A DNA stretch of 64,000 bases, from contig NZ_JAJOZC010000001.1 in the NCBI RefSeq assembly GCF_023701695.1, positions 1,860,001 through 1,924,000 on the forward strand, in the 5' to 3' direction. Position numbers and translations under genes: made by a program. This document shows, one piece after another, positions 41,717 to 50,241 of this stretch (the first letter of the stretch is position 1; every line of letters starts with the position of its first letter). The notes below the pieces were generated by a model. It did not search any database, was not told where the DNA came from, and was given only the letters and a program-made list of their open reading frames with translations. Origin of the DNA: Streptomyces sp. RKAG290 (GTDB taxonomy: Bacteria; Actinomycetota; Actinomycetes; Streptomycetales; Streptomycetaceae).

Positions 41717-41767
41717 GCAACAACTTCCCCGCGGACCGTGCCTTTGGCACGTGTCAGACGTTGTTGC
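41717..41767. promoter_or_regulatory. Nested inverted repeats upstream of the LLM gene
   Basis: GCAACAAC (41717-41724) pairs with GTTGTTGC (41760-41767), enclosing the palindrome CGTGCC-TTT-GGCACG (41737-41751). It ends 43 bp before the next start and is a candidate operator. Confidence 0.4.
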
Positions 41768-41809
41768 CAGTAGGGGAGAGCCGCGTCGGCCGCAAGGAGG
41801 CAATAGGCG

Positions 41810-42853
41810 ATGCGCGTGGGAACGTTCGTACTGGCAGCCCAGTTTCCGGGGCAGGGGCCGGGTGAAGCGCTGCATCGCGCCATCCGGTCCGCCGAGGTCG
41901 CGGAGGAATCCGGACTCGACTCGGTCTGGCTGGCCGAACATCATTTCGTGCCGTACGGGGTCTGCCCGTCCGCCGTGACACTGGCCGCGCTGCTGCTCGG
42001 CCGCACCCGCAGAATCCGGGTCGGCACGGCGGTGAGCGTGCTGCCGACCCAGCATCCGGTCGCACTCGGCGAGCAGGCGGCCCTGCTCCACCTCACCAGC
42101 GGGGGCCGGTTCACTCTCGGCGTCGGCCGGGGCGGCCCCTGGATCGACCTGGAGGTGTTCGGCGGCGGCCTGGAGGCGTACGAGAAGGGCTTCCCCGAGT
42201 CCCTGGGGCTCCTGCTCGACTGGCTGCGCGAACCACGGGTGGCGGGCCGCGGGGAGCGCTACGGCTTCCGCGAGGTGGCGGTGGTCCCCCGGGCCGACGA
42301 ACTCTTCGACGGGGAGGACGGCGAGAACCCCGGCGGTCCGGAGGTGATCGTCGCCTGCACCTCGCCGAAGAGCGTGAGACTCGCCGCCGAGAACGGCCTG
42401 CCGATGCTGCTCGGGATGCACTGCGGCGACGAGGAGAAGGCCGAGATGGTGGCTCTGTGGCGGTCCAGCGCGCTCGCCGCCGGCCGGTCGCCGGAGAGCG
42501 TGCGGCAGGCCGGGCACGTCTCCGCGGGGGTGGCCCAGATCGCGGACCGTACCGAGGACGCCACCGAGACCCTCGTGAAGGCGATGCCCGGCTGGCTGCG
42601 GCAGGGGCTCGGCGCCCATGTGACGGTCGACGGCCGGCACCGGGTGATGCGCGACCCGGTCGGCTACACGGAGCTGCTGTGCGGCCTTCACCCGGTGGGC
42701 CCGCCCCGGCTCGCGGCCGACCGGCTCGCGGCCACGGCGGAGCGCACGGGCATCACCCGCTTCGCGCTCCTGGTCGAGGGTTCAGGAGATCTCATGGCCA
42801 CGGAGGAGAACGTAGCGCGCCTGGGCACCGAGGTGCTGCCGCTCCTGAAATGA
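41810..42853 (+). CDS. LLM-class flavin-dependent oxidoreductase
   Basis: A 347-residue luciferase-like TIM-barrel protein using FMN or F420. Landmarks: SGLDSVWLAEHHFVPYGVCP, TRRIRVGTAVSVLPTQHPVA, and GGRFTLGVGRGGPWIDLEVF. The substrate cannot be read from the sequence; its Streptomyces relatives are uncharacterised monooxygenases. It is monocistronic, with a ribosome site AAGGAGG before the ATG. Confidence 0.9.
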   Translation: MRVGTFVLAAQFPGQGPGEALHRAIRSAEVAEESGLDSVWLAEHHFVPYGVCPSAVTLAALLLGRTRRIRVGTAVSVLPTQHPVALGEQAALLHLTSGGRFTLGVGRGGPWIDLEVFGGGLEAYEKGFPESLGLLLDWLREPRVAGRGERYGFREVAVVPRADELFDGEDGENPGGPEVIVACTSPKSVRLAAENGLPMLLGMHCGDEEKAEMVALWRSSALAAGRSPESVRQAGHVSAGVAQIADRTEDATETLVKAMPGWLRQGLGAHVTVDGRHRVMRDPVGYTELLCGLHPVGPPRLAADRLAATAERTGITRFALLVEGSGDLMATEENVARLGTEVLPLLK

Positions 42854-42943
42854 CCGCCCGCAGCCGGTATTCCGGTGTACGAACGGGAGCTGCCGCCCCG
42901 GACCAGTCGCACCTCCCGCGGCCCGGAGCGGCAGCAGAGGCGT

Positions 42944-43336
42944 TCAGCAGTCCCGTAGTTCGGGCGACTGGTTGAGCAACTGGCCCCTCACCGAGGTGAA
43001 TCGGGCCAGCCGGTCGTCGACCGAGGCGTCCAGCGGGAACACCGCGACGCGGTGGCAGTTCTGGAATGCGAGACGCACCCCGAAGTGCCGCTGCAGCGCG
43101 CCGCGTATCGCATCACTCGCGAGCGCACGCAGCAGCTGACCACGTGCCTGCTCGTTCGGCGGCGGCGTCTGGTTGTCGGCGAACTCGCCACCGTCGACCT
43201 TCAGCTGTGCCACCAACGAGCTGATCATCTCCCATGCGAAGGGCAGGGAGGTCCGGACGCAGTCGACGAAGTCGGCTTCGTCGACCTCGCCTCGCTCGGC
43301 CTGTTCCAACAGCGCCGGTGAGACGTCGAGCGACAT
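42944..43336 (-). CDS. SCO5389-like conserved protein
   Basis: A 130-residue cytosolic protein: MSLDVSPALLEQAERGEVDE, FVDCVRTSLPFAWEMISSLV, and a C-terminal half with GALQRHFGVRLAFQNCHRVA. I recognise it as the SCO5389 family, conserved in Streptomyces with no assigned function. Start ATG 43336 follows GAGAGGAGAA; a longer in-frame form is unlikely. It is divergent from nucS across a 263-bp region with no other gene. Confidence 0.85.
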   Translation of the reverse strand: MSLDVSPALLEQAERGEVDEADFVDCVRTSLPFAWEMISSLVAQLKVDGGEFADNQTPPPNEQARGQLLRALASDAIRGALQRHFGVRLAFQNCHRVAVFPLDASVDDRLARFTSVRGQLLNQSPELRDC

Positions 43337-43599
43337 GGGTTCTCCTCTCGCGACCCCGGCGGAGCGCCGGAGCCTTACGGGCAGGGAAGGAGGACGGCGA
43401 CGCAGCGTGCACAGACGGCGACCTCCTGCATCCACGGTAAGGGTGCAGTCCGGGCCGCACCAGGAGATTGGGAACACAACCGGCCAATAACGAAGGGGTT
43501 CAAAGACGGACAAGCCAGATTCGGTCAGGTCGAGGCGGGGATGGAGTGACGGGTGGGTGAATCGCGTCGACCGCCTGTCGTCGAGTAGCGTTGCCGACC

Positions 43600-44270
43600 A
43601 TGCGTCTCGTCATCGCCCGCTGCTCCGTGGACTACGCGGGCCGGCTCACGGCCCACCTGCCCTCCGCTCCCCGTCTGATCCTGGTGAAGGCGGACGGGAG
43701 CGTGTCGATTCACGCCGACGACAGGGCGTACAAACCGCTCAACTGGATGTCGCCCCCTGCACCTTGAAGGAGGGCTCCGGCGACACCGAGGGCGTCTGGA
43801 CCGTCGTGAACAAGGCGGGCGAAAAACTGATCATCACGATGGAAGAAATCCTCCACGACTCGTCCCATGAACTGGGCGTGGACCCCGGCCTGATCAAGGA
43901 CGGCGTGGAAGCGCATCTGCAGGAGCTGCTCGCCGACAGGATCGAGACGCTCGGCGAGGGCTACACCCTGATCCGCCGCGAGTACTTCACCGCCATCGGC
44001 CCGGTCGACATCCTGTGCCGCGACGCCGACGGGCAGACCGTGGCGGTCGAACTCAAGCGGCGCGGCGACATCGACGGCGTGGAACAGCTGACCCGCTACC
44101 TGGAGCTGCTCAACCGCGATCCCCATCTCGCCCCGGTGAAGGGCATCTTCGCGGCCCAGGAGATCAAGCCCCAGGCCCGCGTGCTGGCGACGGACCGCGG
44201 TATCGGCTGCGTGGTGCTCGACTACAACGCGATGCGCGGCATCGAGGACGACAAGCTCAGGCTGTTCTGA
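43600..44270 (+). pseudogene. nucS: Mismatch-specific endonuclease NucS/EndoMS, frameshifted
   Basis: NucS is the actinobacterial mismatch-repair endonuclease that replaces MutS/MutL. From ATG 43600 the frame gives the N-terminus [16 protein letters not shown] but stops at 43765 after NWMSPPAP. From 43758 another frame gives the rest: [14 protein letters not shown], then the RecB-like nuclease domain with VDILCRD and AVELKRRG (catalytic Asp, Glu, Lys) to the native end DDKLRLF. Adding one C to the run of five at 43753-43757 restores NWMSPPCTLKE and a protein of about 223 residues. As written, the N-terminal DNA-binding domain and nuclease domain are split. Sequencing undercall or true mutation cannot be told apart here. 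Confidence 0.9.
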
Positions 44271-44277
44271 CCCCGGG

Positions 44278-44480
44278 CGCCCTCCGGCGCTTGATCACCC
44301 TCCGGCACCCCGAGCCCGTCCGGCGCCCACGAGCCCGTCCGTCCGGGCACCCCGGGCCCCCTCCGGCACCACCAAGCCCGTCCGGCGTTTGAGGACGGAC
44401 CCCTCACCCCGGAGGCCGGGACCCCACCGGACGAGCGGCACCCACCGACCCCGTCCGGCACCAAAAGCCCGTCCGGGCGC
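44278..44480. repeat. CCCGTCCGG-type intergenic repeats
   Basis: Between convergent nucS and the ATPase gene, GCCCGTCCGGC-like units recur about five times (near 44314, 44334, 44375, 44450, 44467), one in the longer form GTCCGGCGTTTGAGGACGG. This long form is a dispersed Streptomyces intergenic repeat as I recall it. Some copies can pair as hairpins (CCGTCC with GGACGG), so termination from both sides is likely. Confidence 0.6.
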
Positions 44481-44486
44481 AACGGC

Positions 44487-46925
44487 TCAGGCCGCCGACG
44501 GGCTCCCCGTCGCCCCGCTCGCCGAGTCCGACATGTCGGGCGCACTCGGCTCCTCCGGCTCCGGGTCGGAAGGAGAGGGCGACGGACTCGTGTCCGACGG
44601 GCTCGGCGAGGGACTGCTCGGCGGCGGATCCGACTTCGTCGGCTTGGGCGGCTTGGACGTGGAGTGCGACGGACTCGGCTTGCCGCTCGACGGCTTCCCC
44701 GAGGACGAAGGGGTGTCCTGCGGCTCCGTGGTCCCGGACGACGCGGTCCCGCTCCCGGCCGGCGCGGACTCGCCGCCCGTCGGCCCCGGCGTGGACGACC
44801 CGGAGTGCGATGCGTGGGCGGACGGGGTCGTGGACTTCGCCGGCTCCTCGGCAGGAAGCCCGGTGTCGCTGTCGTCGCCCTCGCTCACCGACTGCTCGGC
44901 CGGGGCGCCGGGGTCACCCTGCGCATCACTGTTCGACGTCAGCCCGAGCGTCACCACCGTGCCGAGCACCCCGGCCAGCAGCACACCCGCACCCGCCGCG
45001 ACCAGATTGCGCCGCGCTCCGCCGAGGACCGCGAAGCGCCCGCCGGCCGCTCCCCCGGCGCCCCGCGGAGGGGTCTGCCGGGACACGACGGCGGTGTCGT
45101 CCGCGTACGGCCGCGGCATGGAGACCGGTATGCCGGCCGGCAGGCCACCGGGCGCCGATGTCTCGAAGGGGTTCGCCGGTATCTCCTCGGCCGCCGGAGC
45201 GCGGCCTGCCGCCACCCCGCCCGAGCGGTCCTCGACCAGGGCGAGCGCCCGCCGCCCGACCACCGCGCCCGGCTTGTCGGCCAGCGCGCCACGCATGCTG
45301 ATGGATGTCTCCAGCTCGGCCCTGGCCCGGTCCGGGTTGCCGGTGCAGAGCGCGAGTACGCCCAACTCGTGGTGGAAGTAAGCCTCTTCGGCGACCTCTC
45401 CGGCGATCCGGCCCGCCTCCTGGCCGATCCGCAGGGACTTCTCCCAGGCGCTCCAGTGCAGCCCGGCCGCGAAAGCGGGCGAGGCGCTGCGGGCCAGCAG
45501 TACGGCGACGCTGGTCTGGCCGGCCCCGTCACCCGGCACCAGCTGCGCCATCGCCGCGACGATCGCGTCGGCCTCGGCGACCGCCCGTGCGGGGGTGACC
45601 GAGGGGTGGCCTGCCCACCAGGCGTAGTGCTGGGCCACCGTGCGGGCCCGGGTCGTGGCGTCGTCGCCGTATCCGGCGGCCTCCAGCTGGGCGAGCACGC
45701 CGGCGGCCAGCCGGTAGCGGGGCCCGGCCGGGGAGAGCAGTCCGCAGCCGGCCAGTTCGCCGAGCGCGGCGTCGGCGTGGGTGTCCCCCACGAGCGCCGG
45801 CAGATGCGCCTGGTGCGGCACCTCGCCACCGAGGGCGACGGCGAAGCGCAGGGTTTCGCGCGCGGCGGAGCTCAGCCGTGAGGCGAGCAGCGCGGCGGGT
45901 GCGGCGCCCTCGCCGAGGCTGGGCAGCGGCAGGTCGGCGTTCTCGGCCGGCAGCGGCGCCTCGGCGGGCCGGCTGTCGAGGTAGCCGTACTCGTCGTACG
46001 CGGTGGGATCGGTGCGCTGCATGTCGCGCTGACGCAGCAGGGCGCCCGCCTGGACGAAGCGCAGCGGCAGGCCCTCGGACTCGAACCAGAGGTCTCCGGC
46101 CCAGTTGGCCTCCTCCTCGGTGAGCTTCCGTTCGACGACCCGCTCCAGCAGGTCGACCGAGGCGGCGCGGTCCAGCCCGGCGAGCAGGACCTCTTCGAGG
46201 TGGGAGCCGGCGCCGGCCGCGGCGACGTCGGGCGTCGCGGCGAGCAGGAAGGCGCATTCGGGTGTCGCGGCGAGCAGCTCGTCCAGCGCGGCGCCGCCGA
46301 ACTCCAGGTCGTCGAGGACGACGACGGCGCCGGTGCCCCGCAGCTTCTCCAGCAGCAGGGTCCGGTCCGGGCGGTGCAGCGGCGCGTCATGGACCGCGTC
46401 GAAGAGTCCGTACAGCAGGTCGGTGACGGTCCGCTTGTGGCCGTTGAGCCGTACGACTCCGTCCGGTGCGAGCCCCGCACAGTCGGCGGCGACGGCGTCC
46501 AGGAGTGCGGTGCGGCCGGAGCCGGCCGAGCCGCTGAGCCGTACCGAGCGGCCGCGGCCCAGCAGGCGCACCAGCCGTTCGCGTTCGTCCTCGCGTTCCA
46601 GGAGCGGCAGCCGGAGGGCGGGCGGGCCGGGCGGCACGGGGGGTGCGGCGGCGCGTTCGCGGTCGGCGCGCTCGGTGGCGGTGCGCCGGACGGGTTCGGC
46701 GGGCTGCTCGCCGGGCGGGCACGGTTCGACCTCGCTGCCGTCCACCGGGTTGACCGTGAGCAGGAGGTCGCCGGATATGAGCGGGACGATGCGTGCCTGC
46801 TGCGGTGTTTGCTGACCGAAATCGGGCGTCAGCGGATCACGCGAGGGGCGGCGCCGGCCGGCGTCGTCCGCGGAGCCGTTCATGTCGTGGCCGTACTCTT
46901 CCGGCCCCCGGTTTGTCGGGTCCAT
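44487..46925 (-). CDS. Membrane-anchored P-loop ATPase with exported Ser/Pro tail
   Basis: An 812-residue protein of unknown role. After a disordered N-terminus (~1-115), an AAA_16/STAND-type NTPase domain has Walker A GSAGSGRTALLD (~136-147) and Walker B GAVVVLDDLEFGG. A winged-helix/helical region and TPR-like helices follow (~330-560; EDRSGGVAAGR). One membrane helix near 635-658 (LVAAGAGVLLAGVLGTVVTL) precedes about 150 residues of Ser/Thr/Pro/Gly/Glu repeats outside the cell. No DNA-binding or kinase domain is seen. ATG 46925 was chosen; ATG 46883 (MNGSADD) is an alternative. A STAS gene lies upstream on the same strand. Confidence 0.85.
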   Translation of the reverse strand: MDPTNRGPEEYGHDMNGSADDAGRRRPSRDPLTPDFGQQTPQQARIVPLISGDLLLTVNPVDGSEVEPCPPGEQPAEPVRRTATERADRERAAAPPVPPGPPALRLPLLEREDERERLVRLLGRGRSVRLSGSAGSGRTALLDAVAADCAGLAPDGVVRLNGHKRTVTDLLYGLFDAVHDAPLHRPDRTLLLEKLRGTGAVVVLDDLEFGGAALDELLAATPECAFLLAATPDVAAAGAGSHLEEVLLAGLDRAASVDLLERVVERKLTEEEANWAGDLWFESEGLPLRFVQAGALLRQRDMQRTDPTAYDEYGYLDSRPAEAPLPAENADLPLPSLGEGAAPAALLASRLSSAARETLRFAVALGGEVPHQAHLPALVGDTHADAALGELAGCGLLSPAGPRYRLAAGVLAQLEAAGYGDDATTRARTVAQHYAWWAGHPSVTPARAVAEADAIVAAMAQLVPGDGAGQTSVAVLLARSASPAFAAGLHWSAWEKSLRIGQEAGRIAGEVAEEAYFHHELGVLALCTGNPDRARAELETSISMRGALADKPGAVVGRRALALVEDRSGGVAAGRAPAAEEIPANPFETSAPGGLPAGIPVSMPRPYADDTAVVSRQTPPRGAGGAAGGRFAVLGGARRNLVAAGAGVLLAGVLGTVVTLGLTSNSDAQGDPGAPAEQSVSEGDDSDTGLPAEEPAKSTTPSAHASHSGSSTPGPTGGESAPAGSGTASSGTTEPQDTPSSSGKPSSGKPSPSHSTSKPPKPTKSDPPPSSPSPSPSDTSPSPSPSDPEPEEPSAPDMSDSASGATGSPSAA

Positions 46926-47164
46926 CGCCAAAGCCCCCAAGACGCGTCGAGCACGGTTGCCCCACCCGGCCTCGCACGTCCAGCTGTCGCTTCCGGTCCG
47001 GTGTCCGCCAGGTGGGCCCGTCAATCGGCAGACGGCCGAACCCTAAACCTTCGCACAGTATCTACGAACATCCGGGGTGCCGCGCCGCCCGACAGATCAC
47101 GGTCTCGTGAGGATTGTGTGGCTTCGGCCACGGAGCGCGGACGGGTGCCGACTGCCGGTCACCT

Positions 47165-47488
47165 TCAGACGCGCGGCAGCGAGTCCGCGGCGATTCCGCC
47201 CTCGATCGCCAGGATGCGGTGCAGTCTGGTGGCTACCAGAAGGCGTTGCATCTGCGGCGGTACGCCGCGCAGCACCAGCCGTCGGCCGGCCCGCCCGGCC
47301 CGTCTGTGCGCGCCCATGATGACGCCGAGTCCGGTGGCGTCCCATGAATCCAGCTCGGTCAGGTCCAGCACCAGATCGCCGACTCCGTCGTCGAGCGCCG
47401 AGTGCAGGACCGTACGGGCGTCCGCCGCGCTTCGGACGTCGAGGCGGCCCCCGACGACCAGCTCGGCGTGGTCGCCCCTGATATGCAT
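47165..47488 (-). CDS. STAS-domain anti-sigma factor antagonist
   Basis: A 107-residue single STAS domain (SpoIIAA/BldG-like): MHIRGDHAELVVGGRLDVRS, then LVLDLTELDSWDATGLGVIM, where the Ser/Asp of SWDATGLG marks the usual phospho-site loop. In canonical antagonists a Ser is phosphorylated by an anti-sigma kinase; here DSWDATG has Ser one position before the helix, with Asp at the site typical of many antagonists, so its switch may differ. ATG 47488 has GGGGAG 6 nt upstream; a TTG at 47548 is less likely. No partner kinase is adjacent. Confidence 0.88.
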   Translation of the reverse strand: MHIRGDHAELVVGGRLDVRSAADARTVLHSALDDGVGDLVLDLTELDSWDATGLGVIMGAHRRAGRAGRRLVLRGVPPQMQRLLVATRLHRILAIEGGIAADSLPRV

Positions 47489-47725
47489 ATGCGCTCCCCT
47501 GGAATACTCCGTGGCAGGTCCGTCTGTCTGAAACTGTCTCTGCCCCAACTGACTGCGGCAGCGACAGGGAAGTTGCCGTCTGTAAGCGAACCGATACCGA
47601 ATTCACTCCGTGGAGTGACTTCGGTCCGCCGTGATTGCGCTGCGGCTCCACTGATCCCGGGAGGTGGCCTCCCGGGCCCCGGGGCCTGATTGACGGCAGA
47701 TCAGGCGTCCGGCGACCGAGAACGA

Positions 47726-48574
47726 TCAGTAGGTGTAGAAGCCCTGCCCGCTCTTGCGGCCGATGTCACCTGCATCGACCATCCGGCGCATCAGCTCCGG
47801 GGCGGCGAACTTCTCGTCCTGCGACTCGGTGTAGATGTTGCCGGTGGCGTGCAGCAGGATGTCGACGCCGGTCAGGTCCGCGGTCGCGAGCGGCCCCATG
47901 GCGTGACCGAACCCCAGCTTGCAGGCGATGTCGATGTCCTCGGCCGAGGCGACGCCCGACTCGTAGAGCTTGGCCGCCTCGACGACCAGCGCCGAGATCA
48001 GCCGGGTGGTGACGAAGCCGGCCACGTCGCGGTTGACCACGATGCAGGTCTTGCCGACCGACTCGGCGAACTCCCGGGCCGCAGCGAGGGTTTCGTCGCT
48101 GGTCTTGTAGCCGCGTACGAGCTCGCAGAGCTGCATCATCGGAACCGGCGAGAAGAAGTGCACACCGACGACGCGCTCCGGGCGCTCCGTCACGGCCGCG
48201 ATCTTGGTGATCGGGATGGCGGAGGTGTTGGAGGCGAGCACCGCGTCGTCCCGGACGATCTTGTCGAGGGCCCGGAAGATCTCGTGCTTCACCTCCAGCT
48301 TCTCGAAGACGGCCTCGACGACGACGTCCGCGTCGGCGACCGCGTCGAGGTCCGTGGTGGTGGTGATGCGGGCGAGGGCGGACTCGGCGTCGGACGCCCC
48401 GAGCTTGCCCTTGGAGACAAACCTTTCGTACGAGGCCTTGATGCCGTCACGGCCACGGGTCAGGGCCGCGTCGGTGACATCACGCAGCACGACGTCCCAG
48501 CCCGCCTGGGCGGAGACCTGCGCGATACCGGACCCCATGAGTCCGGCTCCGATGACGGCGAGCTTCCTGGCCAC
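47726..48574 (-). CDS. 3-hydroxybutyryl-CoA dehydrogenase
   Basis: A 282-residue NAD(P)-dependent enzyme oxidising or forming 3-hydroxybutyryl-CoA. Rossmann motif VIGAGLMGSG (residues 7-16), SNTSAIPIT, catalytic His in VGVHFFSPVPMMQLCELV, and the C-terminal helical domain (FGHAMGPLATADLTGVDI). GTG 48574 gives the family N-terminus; AGGGGTG is upstream. It fits between thiolase (30 kb) and butyryl-CoA formation for IcmA, i.e. ethylmalonyl/butyryl-CoA supply or beta-oxidation. Confidence 0.94.
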   Translation of the reverse strand: MARKLAVIGAGLMGSGIAQVSAQAGWDVVLRDVTDAALTRGRDGIKASYERFVSKGKLGASDAESALARITTTTDLDAVADADVVVEAVFEKLEVKHEIFRALDKIVRDDAVLASNTSAIPITKIAAVTERPERVVGVHFFSPVPMMQLCELVRGYKTSDETLAAAREFAESVGKTCIVVNRDVAGFVTTRLISALVVEAAKLYESGVASAEDIDIACKLGFGHAMGPLATADLTGVDILLHATGNIYTESQDEKFAAPELMRRMVDAGDIGRKSGQGFYTY

Positions 48575-48705
48575 GTTGGCACCCCTATGCTTTCTCGACG
48601 GTTCTCGTCCATGCTCTCCGGCGGAGGTTAGTCCCCGTGAGGGGCGCTGGGGCGGCGAAGAGATGCGCGTCACGTCTCAAATGACGGACATCACACCGGG
48701 ATGCG

Positions 48706-49347
48706 TCATTCGGCGGCGCGCCGGGCGTAGTTGAGCACCTTTTCGCCCAGCAGGTCCTCGATGTCGTCCAGCAGAACCAGGGCGTCCCGGGACACCTCGG
48801 CGGCCCTGCGCCCCGCGACCATCTCGCGCCCGATGTACGCCATCAGGGTGCTGTGCACCCAGGAGAGCTGACCGGCCACCAGGGCCGGGGTCCGCTCATC
48901 GGGCCCGGTTCCGGACACCTCCTGGAGTGTCGCCTCCAGGTGGGCGAGGGCTTCCTGCTGTACGTGCCAGAGGCGGGCCTTGAGGCTGTCGGCGCCCTCG
49001 ATGACCCGCATGAACCGCTCGTACCCCTCCATCAGCCCGACCGTGGGCGACACGCTTTCCACCTGGATGCGCAGTTCGCGCAGGACCGCATCGGCCGCGG
49101 ACTCGCCCCGGTCCCGGCCGCGGACGTACCGCGAGAGGCGGTCGACGATGCCGCGGCTGCGGTCCAGGAAGAGGTCCTCCTTGGCCGGGAAGTAGTTGTA
49201 GACCGTGTTCACCGAGACGTCCGCGGCCTCGGCGATCTCGGCGATCGTGACCGCGTCGAAGCCCCGCTCCAGGAACAGCCCGGTGGCCACGTCCGAGAGG
49301 TGCTGCCTGGTCTGGCGCTTCTTGCGCTCCCTGAGTCCCTCAGCCAT
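48706..49347 (-). CDS. TetR family transcriptional regulator
   Basis: A 213-residue repressor: HTH at about 10-56 (RQHLSDVATGLFLERGFDAV, TIAEIAEAADVSVNTVYNYF). The ligand domain (~80-205) has MEGYERFMRVIEGADSLKAR. ATG 49347 follows GAGGAG. It is divergent from a two-gene ABC exporter, with a 16-bp direct repeat between them, the classic layout for a repressor of drug export. Confidence 0.92.
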   Translation of the reverse strand: MAEGLRERKKRQTRQHLSDVATGLFLERGFDAVTIAEIAEAADVSVNTVYNYFPAKEDLFLDRSRGIVDRLSRYVRGRDRGESAADAVLRELRIQVESVSPTVGLMEGYERFMRVIEGADSLKARLWHVQQEALAHLEATLQEVSGTGPDERTPALVAGQLSWVHSTLMAYIGREMVAGRRAAEVSRDALVLLDDIEDLLGEKVLNYARRAAE

Positions 49348-49378
49348 GACCCCATCGTAGAGCTCCTCTGGGGTCCAT

Positions 49379-49411
49379 GAATCTTTGGTGTCATCGAATC
49401 TTTGGTGTCAT
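49379..49411. promoter_or_regulatory. 16-bp direct repeat between tetR and ABC exporter
   Basis: GAATCTTTGGTGTCAT occurs at 49379-49394 and again at 49396-49411, identical, with a single-base spacer. It is A/T-rich for this genome, 32 bp before tetR and 36 bp before the exporter ATG. It is a probable operator overlapping both promoters. Confidence 0.7.
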
Positions 49412-49446
49412 TGCAATTTTGCACTGTCTCTGTTTTTGTGGTCGCC

Positions 49447-50229
49447 ATGCCAATCATCAGCACGGCCGGGCTCGCCCGGACCTTCGACACCAAGGCCGGT
49501 CCTGTGGAGGCCGTCCGCTCCGTCGACCTGACGGTCGCGGCCGGCGAGATCGTCGGCCTCCTCGGCCCCAACGGGGCGGGCAAGACCACCACCCTGCGCA
49601 TGCTCACCACCCTCCTCGCCCCTACCGGCGGCGCGGCCACCGTCGCCGGCTGCGACCTGATCGCGGATCCGGCGGGCGTCCGGGAGAAGTGCGGCTACGT
49701 CGCACAGTCGGGTGGCGTGGACCCCCACATCTCTGTGCGGGAGGAGCTGGTCACCCAGGGCCGGATGTACCGGCTCGGCAAGGCGGCGGCAGTCGCCCGG
49801 GCCCGGGAACTGGCAGGGGAGCTGGGGCTCCTCGAACTGCTCGACCGGAAGACGGCCGCGCTCTCCGGGGGCCAGCGGCGCCGGCTCGACATCGCGATGG
49901 GGCTCACCCACCGCCCGCCCCTGCTCTTCCTCGACGAGCCGACCACCGGACTCGACCCGGCCAGCCGCGCCGACCTCTGGGACCTGGTGCGCCGGCTGCG
50001 CGACGAGTCCGGCACGACCGTGGTGCTCACCACCCACTACCTCGACGAGGCGGACGCCCTCGCCGACCGGCTGGTCGTGGTCGACGGCGGCCTGGTGGTG
50101 GCGGAGGGCACCCCGGCCGGACTGAAGACCCGGTACGCGAGCTCACCCGCCGCCTCGCTCCAGGAGACCTTCCTCGCGATCACCGGCCGCACCCCCGCCC
50201 CGGCCGACGCCGCTCCCGTCACCGTTTAG
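49447..50229 (+). CDS. ABC transporter ATP-binding protein (drug-export type)
   Basis: A 260-residue DrrA-like ATPase: Walker A GPNGAGKTT near residue 42, LSGGQRRRLDIAMGL signature, Walker B LLFLDEPTTGLDPA and switch His in LTTHYLDEAD. It starts at ATG 49447 (MPIISTAGLARTF); no good ribosome site is seen, so a start at GTG 49438 or further upstream is possible. The permease follows after 12 bp, and the divergent TetR is its likely regulator. Confidence 0.9.
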   Translation: MPIISTAGLARTFDTKAGPVEAVRSVDLTVAAGEIVGLLGPNGAGKTTTLRMLTTLLAPTGGAATVAGCDLIADPAGVREKCGYVAQSGGVDPHISVREELVTQGRMYRLGKAAAVARARELAGELGLLELLDRKTAALSGGQRRRLDIAMGLTHRPPLLFLDEPTTGLDPASRADLWDLVRRLRDESGTTVVLTTHYLDEADALADRLVVVDGGLVVAEGTPAGLKTRYASSPAASLQETFLAITGRTPAPADAAPVTV

Positions 50230-50241
50230 GAATCGAGTCCG

